From positions 1-36,293 of the IMG/VR virus record IMGVR_UViG_3300047508_000105: DNA of 36,293 nucleotides. One strand, 5' to 3'. Source of the DNA: a virus. Position numbers and translations under genes: made by a program. The notes under the pieces are model-generated. The model was not told the DNA's origin. It did not search any database and saw only the letters and a list, made by a program, of their open reading frames with translations. Shown in pieces: positions 29,309-35,324 of this stretch; within the stretch, counting starts at the first letter, position 1; each line of letters starts with the position of its first letter.

Positions 29309-30573
29309 CCGCCCGTCTCCTCGTCGGCGACGTCAACGAGCGCATCGGCGAGATCCCCGACGGCACGGTGGACGCCGTCATCTGCTCGCCGCCGTTCCTC
29401 GCCCTCCGCAAGTACGGGGGCGACGACGCCGAGATGGGTTCGGAGGCGAACCCGGCCGCGTTCATCGACGCCCTGCTCGACCTCACCGCACAGTTTCGCC
29501 GTGTCCTCGCCCCGCACGGCTCCATCGCCATCGAACTCGGCGACACGTACAGCGGACCACAACCGCCCTATCGATACACGGCAGAGCATCAGCCGGACTC
29601 ACGCATGGGCGGCTCGCATCGTGTTGCTCTTGACGGTTTTTCCGGTAACGAGGTGATGGGTGAAGCGAACATTACGGGACGGACCGGCAACGGTTGGCCG
29701 CTTGCCAAGTCGCTCGCCGGTATCCCCGAGGCATACATGCTGTCACTCGCCTACGGCCACAACGTCCTCAACCGCCACGCACCCGATAGCCCGGCGGGAC
29801 GGTGGCGGGTCCGCAACGTCGTCGTCTGGGCCCGCCCCAACCCGCCCGTAGGCGCCCTCGGCGACAAAGTCCGCCCGGCCACCTCGTACATCACCGTCGC
29901 CTGCACCTCCGCGAAACGATGGTTCGACCTCGACGCGGTGAGGACGCCACCCGGCCCGATGGGCGGCAGCGCCACCCCTGGTCCGCGCAAGGTGACCGGC
30001 TCCCGTCAAGACGACGGGCTGCCGCACATCACGAACAATCACGAGGCCGGTGCGCCGCCACTCGACTGGTGGGAAGACGACGACCCCACCGGACACGCCG
30101 CCCTCGTCCTCCCCACCCAGCCCTACCCAGGCGCCCACTACGCCACCTGGCCACCCACCCTCGCCAAACGCCTCATCGAAATGCTCTGCCCGCTCCGGGT
30201 TTGCACCGTGTGCGGGGAACCGTCGAGACGGATCGTCGGCGAAGCCGAGTATGTGCAGTCACGCAATGGGGGAGCACCCGCCGTGCTGGACATGCGCGAA
30301 GGGGTCATCGCTGCGCCTGGCGTTCGCAACTGGTCCGCCAACGGAGCCGCCAAAGGGGATAACGGCGTCACCCGCAACGCCCCGACCGTCGGCTGGACTG
30401 ATTGCGGGCACAACGCCCGGCGCAACGGCCACGTCCTCGACCCGTTCGCCGGCTCCGGCACCACCCTCGCCGTCGCCCACGGCTGCGGCCGAGACGCCAC
30501 CGGCATCGAGCTCTACGAAAACAACGGACTCCTGATCCGAGATCGCCTTGGAATGTTTTTGGAGGTGAGCTGA
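29305..30573 (+). CDS. β-class DNA methyltransferase (SPPF type)
   Basis: A 422-residue enzyme for N4-cytosine or N6-adenine methylation. Catalytic motif IV is VICSPPFLALR (S28-P-P-F31). The SAM motif DPFAGSGTT lies near the C terminus (about 379-387), the motif order of β-class enzymes. RNVVVWARPNPP is motif-V-like. The middle (about 85-130 and 210-260) is variable and probably the target-recognition region; bases 29570-29700 look less GC-rich. A zinc pair CTVCGEP and DCGH occurs before the SAM motif. The end LLIRDRLGMFLEVS has a diverged second copy beyond the next gene. Confidence 0.88.
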   Translation: MTARLLVGDVNERIGEIPDGTVDAVICSPPFLALRKYGGDDAEMGSEANPAAFIDALLDLTAQFRRVLAPHGSIAIELGDTYSGPQPPYRYTAEHQPDSRMGGSHRVALDGFSGNEVMGEANITGRTGNGWPLAKSLAGIPEAYMLSLAYGHNVLNRHAPDSPAGRWRVRNVVVWARPNPPVGALGDKVRPATSYITVACTSAKRWFDLDAVRTPPGPMGGSATPGPRKVTGSRQDDGLPHITNNHEAGAPPLDWWEDDDPTGHAALVLPTQPYPGAHYATWPPTLAKRLIEMLCPLRVCTVCGEPSRRIVGEAEYVQSRNGGAPAVLDMREGVIAAPGVRNWSANGAAKGDNGVTRNAPTVGWTDCGHNARRNGHVLDPFAGSGTTLAVAHGCGRDATGIELYENNGLLIRDRLGMFLEVS

Positions 30574-30986
30574 TGGCGGCCAAAATCGTCGCCTATCCGC
30601 CAGCGTTGGTCGAGCGTGTGACGACGCTCTATGGCTCCGGGCTCACTCAAGCAAAGATTGCTGCCGAGATCGGGCGGTCGCAACGATTCGTCTGGTGTGT
30701 GATGAAGCTGCACCAGATCCAGGCACGTCCGGCAAGCGTTCCGGTGGGCCGCGTCCTTGGTCCCCTGTCGCCCGGGTGGAAAGGGGACGAGGCGAAATAC
30801 CTGGCGCTACACACTCGCCTCTACCGACGCCGAGGCAAGCCTTCATACTGCGCCGCGTGCGATAGCCGCGATCCTGCAGGTGATTACGAGTGGGCGAACC
30901 TGACGGGGCGTTACGAGGACCCGTCTGACTTCGTTCGTCTGTGTGTCCGTTGCCATCGGCGCCTTGACGCTGCGTGGCGCCGATGA
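30573..30986 (+). CDS. HTH-HNH endonuclease-like protein
   Basis: A 137-residue protein, ATG 30573 with GGAGGTGA upstream and TGATG overlap. N-terminal HTH (VERVTTLYGSGLTQAKIAAE, IGRSQRFVWCVM) is followed by an HNH-type zinc region: YLALHTRLYRRRGKP, CAAC (93-96), DYEWANLTGRYED and CVRCHRRLD (124-130). The WxNLxGxYED stretch is typical of a phage HNH/recombination-endonuclease VII-like family. It separates the methyltransferase from a duplicate of that gene's last codons, as expected for a mobile homing-type gene. Confidence 0.78.
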   Translation: MAAKIVAYPPALVERVTTLYGSGLTQAKIAAEIGRSQRFVWCVMKLHQIQARPASVPVGRVLGPLSPGWKGDEAKYLALHTRLYRRRGKPSYCAACDSRDPAGDYEWANLTGRYEDPSDFVRLCVRCHRRLDAAWRR

Positions 30987-31051
30987 ACCACCTCGCCAAC
31001 GCCGACCTGATCGCCGACCGCATGGGGATGTTCCTCGAGGTGGTGGCGTGA
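30983..31051 (+). pseudogene. 22-codon remnant duplicating methyltransferase 3' end
   Basis: ATG 30983 overlaps the HNH stop and the frame ends at 31051. The product ANADLIADRMGMFLEVVA aligns with the end of the upstream methyltransferase (NNGLLIRDRLGMFLEVS). It is probably the displaced original C terminus left behind when the HNH gene inserted. Whether it is still translated is unclear. Confidence 0.6.
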
Positions 31052-31417
31052 GTGCCCGACGGCTACCCGCGGTCGGATCACGGCGCCGGCTATGTCGACC
31101 GTGTGTGCGCGACGTGCGGCGCCTCGTGGGTCGGCCTGATCGACGCCGGGTGCTGGTGGTGCGAGGCCGCCGTCGAGCGCCTGAGGGCGGCACAGCGCGC
31201 CGTGCTGCTCGATCCGCCGTGGCTGGCTACCAGTGCCGGGCACCCGCGTTACGACGCCCTGGACGAAACAGGCAAGGCGGTGTGGGACCGCACCCGCGGG
31301 CAGAGCCGTGGCGTCGACGCCGTCACGACATGGATCGGCCGGCTGGAGCGGGGAGTCGCCGCCGGGCTGATCGGGGAACAGGAAGCACGCCGAGCGATTC
31401 GAAGGGTCACCAGATGA
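31052..31417 (+). CDS. Zinc-ribbon protein, unknown
   Basis: A 121-residue protein from GTG 31052. CATC (19-22) and CWWC (34-37) form a four-Cys ribbon. A helical C-terminal region follows (AAVERLRAAQRAVLL; TTWIGRLERGVAAGLI; EQEARRAIRRV). Its stop overlaps the ATPase start. Proximity to the replication ATPase suggests a nucleic-acid-binding accessory, but nothing more can be said. Confidence 0.68.
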   Translation: MPDGYPRSDHGAGYVDRVCATCGASWVGLIDAGCWWCEAAVERLRAAQRAVLLDPPWLATSAGHPRYDALDETGKAVWDRTRGQSRGVDAVTTWIGRLERGVAAGLIGEQEARRAIRRVTR

Positions 31418-32601
31418 ACGAACCCACGACCGACGACCTGCTGGCCCTCTTCGACGAGCTGCGATCCCGACGGACCGCGGCGAAGCCCGTCGCCGAGGGC
31501 GAGTGGCCGACGCCGCTCGTGGACTGGGTCGAGGCCTACGGACGGGGCGACGACCCCGCCCGCTGGCTCGCCGAGCCGCTGTTGCCCGACGCCGGTTCGG
31601 TGGCCGTGTTCGCCAAGGGTGGCACCGGCAAGTCGCTGCTCGCCCTGTGGATAGCGGCCGGCCTCGCCACCGGCCTCGGCCTCGTCGGGCCCCTGGAGGC
31701 GGTCGAGGTGCTCTACCTCGACTACGAGATGACACTCGACACCGTCGTCGAGCGGCTCGTCGACATGGGCTACGACGAGCCCGAGGCGCTCAAACGGCTC
31801 CACTACGCCTCCCTGCCGTCGCTGGCGCCGCTCGACACCGCCGAGGGTGGCCGGGCGGTGGTCGGCATGGCGAAAGGCCTCGGGGCGCGCCTGGTGGTGA
31901 TCGACACCTTCGGGCGCGCCGTGGACGGCGAGGAGGACAAAGCCGACACCGTGCGGGCCTGGTATCGCTGGACGGGGCAGTTGCTCAAGATGGCGGGCGT
32001 CGCCTTCCTGCGGATCGACCACGCCGGCAAGCACCTCGAGAACGGCCAGCGGGGTTCGTCGGCCAAGAACGACGACGTCGACGTGGTGTGGGAGATGACC
32101 GAACGCGGCCACGGCGAGTTCCTGCTGCGGGCCACGAAACGGCGCGTCTCGTGGGTCGACGAGCGCATCGTCCTACGCCAGACCGACGTCAACGGCGTGC
32201 TCGGCTACCGGTGGGACAGCGGCTCGGTGACCTACCTCACGGGCACGGCCGAGGTGGCCGATCTGCTCGACCGACTCGACGCGCCGATCGGGATCTCCCG
32301 CCGTCGGGCGATGGCTCTCCTGCGTGCCGAAGGCCACGGCAAGGCGAACAACATCATCGCCGACGCCTTGCGCTGGCGGCGTGAGGCGGCTGAGTACCAC
32401 CTTCAGTACCAGTCAGTCGCGGGTTCTGAGGCGTCCCGAGTACCCGATGTCAGTACCGGTACGAATCCCCAGCAAGTACCACCCCAGTACCAGTCAGTAC
32501 CACTTTCCGGGCCTAAGGGTCCTCCACCCCACACCCCTGTAAGGGGTGGGGAGGACCAGGCCGTCCCCGGACTGTTCGACGAGCTACCGGAGGAGTCGTG
32601 A
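31414..32601 (+). CDS. RepA-like AAA ATPase / replicative helicase
   Basis: A 395-residue RecA-fold ATPase of the AAA_25/RepA type. VAVFAKGGTGKSLLALWIAA holds Walker A (about 67-74); VLYLDYEMTLDTVVERL has the family's acidic strand; ARLVVIDTFGRAVDGEE carries Walker B; AFLRIDHAGKHLENGQRGSS is the sensor region. After ~residue 310 comes a winged-helix-like stretch (ISRRRAMALLRAEGHGKANN). A low-complexity tail rich in Gln/Pro/Val coincides with iteron-like DNA. Likely the phage replication initiator/helicase. ATG 31414 overlaps the previous stop. Confidence 0.85.
   Translation: MNEPTTDDLLALFDELRSRRTAAKPVAEGEWPTPLVDWVEAYGRGDDPARWLAEPLLPDAGSVAVFAKGGTGKSLLALWIAAGLATGLGLVGPLEAVEVLYLDYEMTLDTVVERLVDMGYDEPEALKRLHYASLPSLAPLDTAEGGRAVVGMAKGLGARLVVIDTFGRAVDGEEDKADTVRAWYRWTGQLLKMAGVAFLRIDHAGKHLENGQRGSSAKNDDVDVVWEMTERGHGEFLLRATKRRVSWVDERIVLRQTDVNGVLGYRWDSGSVTYLTGTAEVADLLDRLDAPIGISRRRAMALLRAEGHGKANNIIADALRWRREAAEYHLQYQSVAGSEASRVPDVSTGTNPQQVPPQYQSVPLSGPKGPPPHTPVRGGEDQAVPGLFDELPEES
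32404..32502 (+). other. Iteron-like GTACC repeat cluster (candidate replication origin)
   Basis: Six GTACC copies in about 100 bp (32406, 32440, 32453, 32476, 32487, 32497). The longer word CAGTACCAGTCAGT occurs twice (32404-32417 and 32486-32499), and the perfect palindrome GTACCGGTAC lies at 32453-32462. All lie inside the low-complexity 3' end of the RepA-like gene, as lambda ori lies inside gene O. Confidence 0.6.
32532..32548. other. Hairpin next to the iteron-like cluster
   Basis: CACCCCT-GTA-AGGGGTG (7-bp arms), nested within a longer imperfect pairing of GGTCCTCC and GGAGGACC. It is adjacent to the GTACC repeats. No T-run, so not an obvious terminator. Confidence 0.55.
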
Positions 32602-32603
32602 CC

Positions 32604-32975
32604 ATGCCCACAAACGCCGATTTGGGGATACCTCCTGACGTTGCATGGTGGTTCAACGAGGCGGTGAGCCTGCTGCGTGAAGCCCGCCTCCACGTGGCCG
32701 CGGCCACCTCCCTCGCTGAGGAGATCGACGAGAGCCTGCCTTCGATACAGACGGCCCTTGTGAATGCCGTCTCGGGTCGTTTGGTGCAGGTGGGGTGGTG
32801 GGTGCTCGACGAGTTCAGACCCGAGGATATGACGGAGTCTCAATGGGAAACAGAACGTCTGACCTCATTGGCGGTGACAGCGCAGGAGGGCGGACTCGCT
32901 CCCAACTGGGTGGATCGTGTGCGGCCAGTCTTTGTCCGCACCCTGCCCCCTAACGACGGCTCGGGGACACCATGA
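32604..32975 (+). CDS. Cassette protein with terminal elements at both ends
   Basis: A 123-residue protein. Start ATG 32604 is chosen because M-x-x-N-A-D-L-G then matches the other cassette genes; GTG 32598 overlaps the ATPase stop and is an alternative. The N terminus MPTNADLGIP (E6) and C terminus TLPPNDGSGTP (E7) come from the recurring element. The middle is helical (WWFNEAVSLLREARLHVAAA; IDESLPSIQTALVNAV). No known family. Its stop overlaps the transglycosylase ATG. Confidence 0.72.
   Translation: MPTNADLGIPPDVAWWFNEAVSLLREARLHVAAATSLAEEIDESLPSIQTALVNAVSGRLVQVGWWVLDEFRPEDMTESQWETERLTSLAVTAQEGGLAPNWVDRVRPVFVRTLPPNDGSGTP
32610..32632 (+). repeat. Terminal element E6 (5' type)
   Basis: ACAAACGCCGATTTGGGGAT plus ACC, in frame T-N-A-D-L-G-I-P. 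Confidence 0.7.
32949..32971 (+). repeat. Terminal element E7 (3' type)
   Basis: CCTAACGACGGCTCGGGGAC plus ACC, in frame P-N-D-G-S-G-T-P, abutting ATG 32972. Preceded by ACCCTGCCC, a longer match shared with E8 and E10. Confidence 0.72.
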
Positions 32976-33442
32976 AAGCCGTCCTCGCCGCCCTCACCGT
33001 CGCCGTCCTGCTCTACCCGCGCGCCGTCGACGTCGCTCACGCGGACGCCGTCCCCGTCGACGCCGGCGCCATCGCCCCCGCCGTGCGACTCAGCAACCTC
33101 GAGCCCGAACCGGAACCTGACCTGGTCGCCCCGCCCGGATCCCGCTGCCCCGAGCTCTACCCGGTCGCCGTCGAGCACTGGCCCGGCGCCGCCGAGCACT
33201 GGCCGGTGCTCGACCGGATCTTCTGGCGGGAGTCACGCTGCCACCCGTGGGTAGTCAACCGCTACGGCTGCATCGGCGTGATGCAGATTTGCCGGGGGAA
33301 CCATGCCCGCCTCGGTGTCACCCGCTACGAGCTACAGGACGCCGGCACCAACATCGCCGCCGGCTACCAGCTCTGCCTCGAGCAGACGGCGCGCGGCCGG
33401 TCATGTTGGCGACCTTGGTGGCTGGGACGGTGGCGGCCATGA
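32972..33442 (+). CDS. Secreted lytic transglycosylase / lysozyme-like protein
   Basis: A 156-residue protein with a signal peptide (MKAVLAALTVAVLLYPRAVD, cleavage likely after AHA about residue 24). An acidic Pro-rich linker precedes a compact lysozyme-fold domain. FWRESRCHPWVVN holds the catalytic Glu (about 87), GCIGVMQICRGNH is the conserved SLT 'GxMQ' motif, and NIAAGYQLCLEQ follows. Several cysteines suggest disulfides outside the membrane. An exported muralytic enzyme in the early region, away from the lysis genes, is unusual. Confidence 0.8.
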   Translation: MKAVLAALTVAVLLYPRAVDVAHADAVPVDAGAIAPAVRLSNLEPEPEPDLVAPPGSRCPELYPVAVEHWPGAAEHWPVLDRIFWRESRCHPWVVNRYGCIGVMQICRGNHARLGVTRYELQDAGTNIAAGYQLCLEQTARGRSCWRPWWLGRWRP

Positions 33443-33588
33443 TCGCCGTGTGGGTCATCGCGATCGTCGGCGGATGGTGCGCTGTGATCGCCCTACGCCG
33501 CAGCGTGCACCGCGCCCACGTCTTCGACGGCCTCGTCGACTACCGCAGCGAACGACGCCGACGCGACCCGCTGGACGGTGAGACATGA
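33439..33588 (+). CDS. Small single-TM protein
   Basis: A 49-residue protein, ATG 33439 overlapping the transglycosylase stop. One membrane helix (IAVWVIAIVGGWCAVIAL) is followed by a basic cytoplasmic tail with SERRRRDPLDGET. Coupling to the exported transglycosylase suggests they act together at the membrane (inference). It overlaps the next ATG. Confidence 0.65.
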   Translation: MIAVWVIAIVGGWCAVIALRRSVHRAHVFDGLVDYRSERRRRDPLDGET

Positions 33589-33749
33589 CCCTGCCCCCCA
33601 ACGACGACGACCTGAACGACGTCACCGCGTCACCCGACGATGTCGCCTACGAGTGCGGTTGGCATGACGGGATCGATTACGGCTACCGGCTCGCCGAATG
33701 CGAGCTGACGTGCCCGCGATGCGGGGTGAGTTATGCCGCGGCTACTTGA
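33585..33749 (+). CDS. Zinc-ribbon microprotein starting with terminal element
   Basis: A 54-residue protein, ATG 33585. N terminus MTLPPNDDDLNDV begins with part of the recurring element (E8). The rest has YECGWHDGIDYGYRLAECEL and CPRCGVSY, giving four cysteines that may bind zinc. It overlaps the cytosine methyltransferase start by 17 bases. Function unknown. Confidence 0.62.
   Translation: MTLPPNDDDLNDVTASPDDVAYECGWHDGIDYGYRLAECELTCPRCGVSYAAAT
33597..33608 (+). repeat. Terminal element E8 (partial, 5' position)
   Basis: CCCAACGACGAC after ACCCTGCCC, in frame L-P-P-N-D-D. Matches the first half of the 3'-type element but lies at a gene start. Confidence 0.5.
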
Positions 33750-34389
33750 CCTGTTCTGCGGTGGGGGTGGCGCGGCGATGGGCTACCACCGCGCTGGGTT
33801 CGACGTCGTCGGGGTCGACGTCGTGCGTCAACCTGATTACCCGTTCTCGTTCGTGCTCGGCGATGCGCTCGCCTACCCGTTGCATGAGTTCGACGTGGTC
33901 CACGCGTCGCCGCCGTGCAAGCCGTTCACGTCGGCCGGCAACAAGGACCGCGGTACGGCGCGCCTGTTCGACCCGCACAGCGACTGCCTGACACCGACAC
34001 TCGCCCGCCTCGCCCGGCTGACCGTGCCGTGGATCGTGGAGAACGTCGTCGGCGCACCGATGCCCGCCGACTCGGTCACCTACTGCGGCTCGTCGTTCGG
34101 GCTCGCCGTGCGCCGTCACCGGCTGTTCGCATCGAACGTCACCCTCACCGCGCCACCGTGCGAACACGACGACACCCCGCGTTACCAGTCGCTCGAATGG
34201 GCCGCTCGCAAAGTCGGCAAACTCGCCTCGGTCGTAGGGGTACAAGGGGCGTTGCAAGGCGGTACCGACACCCTCGAGCTACGCCGGTGGGCTATGGGGA
34301 TCGACTGGCTACCGAACGACCGACTCACCCAAGCCATACCGCCCGCCTACACCGAACACATCGGCCGACAAATAATCGGCGCGTTATGA
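33733..34389 (+). CDS. C5-cytosine DNA methyltransferase (short)
   Basis: A 218-residue enzyme that methylates carbon 5 of cytosine. Motif I is LLDLFCGGGGAAMGYHRAGF, motif II GVDVV, motif IV ASPPCKPFTSAG with nucleophile Cys62, motif VI IVENVVGAP (E103-N-V), and motif VIII RRHRLFAS. The C-terminal TERLTQAIPPAYTEHIGRQI-like end provides motif X, here reading RLTQAIPPAYTEHIG. It is shorter than typical 300-400-residue relatives, with a reduced target-recognition region, as common in phage enzymes. Ends six bases into a convergent small gene. Confidence 0.9.
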   Translation: MPRLLDLFCGGGGAAMGYHRAGFDVVGVDVVRQPDYPFSFVLGDALAYPLHEFDVVHASPPCKPFTSAGNKDRGTARLFDPHSDCLTPTLARLARLTVPWIVENVVGAPMPADSVTYCGSSFGLAVRRHRLFASNVTLTAPPCEHDDTPRYQSLEWAARKVGKLASVVGVQGALQGGTDTLELRRWAMGIDWLPNDRLTQAIPPAYTEHIGRQIIGAL

Positions 34390-34581
34390 CCCTTGTCGCT
34401 GTTGATACATCTTCGCTTGGTAGTCGCTCAACGCCTCGGTGCACGACGCACACAGCGGCTCGCCCTTCCGCATGTGACGGCGAGCGGCGGCGTACGTACC
34501 GCACGGCTGAACAACGCGAGCAGGACCGCCCCGAAGGCGGTCCCGGCGCATCGCGTATCTCGAACGTTCCGATTCGGTCAT
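34384..34581 (-). CDS. Small Cys-pair protein, paralogue of 18611-18799
   Basis: A 65-residue basic protein. RDRLRGGPARVVQPCGTYAA, ARRHMRKGEPLCASC and QAKMYQQRQ match the gene at 18611-18799 in order and spacing. One CxxC pair plus an extra Cys. Starts ATG 34581, overlapping the previous stop, second gene of the leftward P3 unit. It is convergent with the C5 methyltransferase, their 3' ends overlapping by six bases. Function unknown. Confidence 0.75.
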   Translation of the reverse strand: MTESERSRYAMRRDRLRGGPARVVQPCGTYAAARRHMRKGEPLCASCTEALSDYQAKMYQQRQGS

Positions 34582-34736
34582 ACGGCACCGCGAGCCATGT
34601 CGAAGATGGTCCCGGTCCGCATGACTTCGACCGAGAGGGCGTCGAGCACTTCGTCGGTGGCGCCGGCATCCTGCGCCGCCATGAGCGCCTCTTCGGCTGC
34701 GAGGAAAGCGGCTTCGGCGGTGCGGGTCGTTGTCAT
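34578..34736 (-). CDS. 52-residue leaderless gene, P3 unit
   Basis: Starts MTTTRTAEAAFLAAEEALMA and is a helical Ala/Glu-rich protein. ATG 34736 lies six bases after the P3 -10 hexamer, so the message is probably leaderless. It has the same length and MTTT start as the gene behind P2, though the rest differs. Its stop overlaps the Cys-pair gene. Function unknown. Confidence 0.72.
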   Translation of the reverse strand: MTTTRTAEAAFLAAEEALMAAQDAGATDEVLDALSVEVMRTGTIFDMARGAV

Positions 34737-34742
34737 GCCCTC

Positions 34743-34771
34743 ATTCAATCACATTCCGCACACACTGTCAA
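34743..34771 (-). promoter_or_regulatory. Leftward promoter P3 (TTGACA-17-TTGAAT), leaderless
   Basis: TTGACA (34771-34766), 17-base spacer, TTGAAT (34748-34743), six bases to ATG 34736. Confidence 0.8.
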
Positions 34772-34783
34772 GCACATTCCGCA
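34747..34783 (-). promoter_or_regulatory. Tandem operator repeats on P3
   Basis: Direct 14-mers TGCGGAATGTGCTT (34783-34770) and TGCGGAATGTGATT (34760-34747), differing at one base, 23-bp period. Same geometry as P1 and P2. Confidence 0.78.
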
Positions 34784-34790
34784 CGTAGCC

Positions 34791-34810
34791 CCTAACGGCG
34801 GTTCCGCGCC
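34791..34810 (+). repeat. Terminal element E9 (no upstream gene)
   Basis: CCTAACGGCGGTTCCGCGCC, would read P-N-G-G-S-A-P and stop, abutting ATG 34811. There is no obvious gene in frame upstream, so the element stands alone as a start-associated sequence. Confidence 0.62.
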
Positions 34811-34960
34811 ATGAAGCGCACCACCTGGCGATGCAGGGATTGTGGCTACGTGCCGTCAGCGTTGAGCATCGGCAAGAGCGGGCCGAAGGCGATGACGTGC
34901 CCGCGCTGTCGCGGTGACTTCACTTGGACCCTGCCCCCTGACGACGGTGGTGAGGCATGA
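34811..34960 (+). CDS. Zinc-ribbon microprotein
   Basis: A 49-residue protein, ATG 34811. WRCRDCGYVPSAL and TCPRCRGDF give a clear CxxC...CxxC ribbon (residues 8-11 and 30-33), with basic residues between. The C terminus TLPPDDGGEA is encoded by element E10. It overlaps the next ATG (34957). Likely nucleic-acid or protein binding; function unknown. Confidence 0.7.
   Translation: MKRTTWRCRDCGYVPSALSIGKSGPKAMTCPRCRGDFTWTLPPDDGGEA
34937..34956 (+). repeat. Terminal element E10 (3' type, diverged)
   Basis: CCTGACGACGGTGGTGAGGC, in frame P-D-D-G-G-E-A, after ACCCTGCCC, abutting ATG 34957. Confidence 0.58.
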
Positions 34961-35166
34961 TCTCGCCCACCCGCGCTGAGATGGCGCCCGAGATCATCGA
35001 CCTAGTGCGCGAGCTACGCGAGACGCTTGGTCTGTTCGCTGGCGCGATGCCGATCTCACCGAAAGAAGCGTGGGAGGAAGCAATCAGGGAAGTCGTGCGG
35101 CTGCGACGGATCGAGCACGCCCGCTATGTCGCCTGGGTATCCCCTACCGACGGTTCGAAGTCATGA
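34957..35166 (+). CDS. Small helical protein with terminal-element C end
   Basis: A 69-residue protein, ATG 34957. Helices AEMAPEIIDLVRELRETLGL and PKEAWEEAIREVVRLRRIEH, then VAWVSPTDGSKS, the end being element E11. No motif is recognised. It overlaps the next gene start at 35163. Confidence 0.68.
   Translation: MISPTRAEMAPEIIDLVRELRETLGLFAGAMPISPKEAWEEAIREVVRLRRIEHARYVAWVSPTDGSKS
35143..35162 (+). repeat. Terminal element E11 (3' type, diverged)
   Basis: CCTACCGACGGTTCGAAGTC, in frame P-T-D-G-S-K-S, abutting ATG 35163. Confidence 0.6.
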
Positions 35167-35324
35167 GCCGCGCCGTCATCGACGACCACGTCCGCATCGC
35201 CCTCCACGACCTCGCCACCATCTACGTCGCCGGCAGCCTCTACGACAACGCAACCGTCTACGCCCACCTGTACCGAACCCGCGACCACCTCGACGCCGCC
35301 CTCGCCATCCTCGAGCAACCATGA
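35163..35324 (+). CDS. Small helical protein, unknown
   Basis: A 53-residue protein, ATG 35163 overlapping the previous stop. It is almost one helical bundle: DDHVRIALHDLATIYVAGSL, YDNATVYAHLYRTRDHLDAA. No family is recognised. Coupled to the next gene by ATGA. Confidence 0.65.
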   Translation: MSRAVIDDHVRIALHDLATIYVAGSLYDNATVYAHLYRTRDHLDAALAILEQP

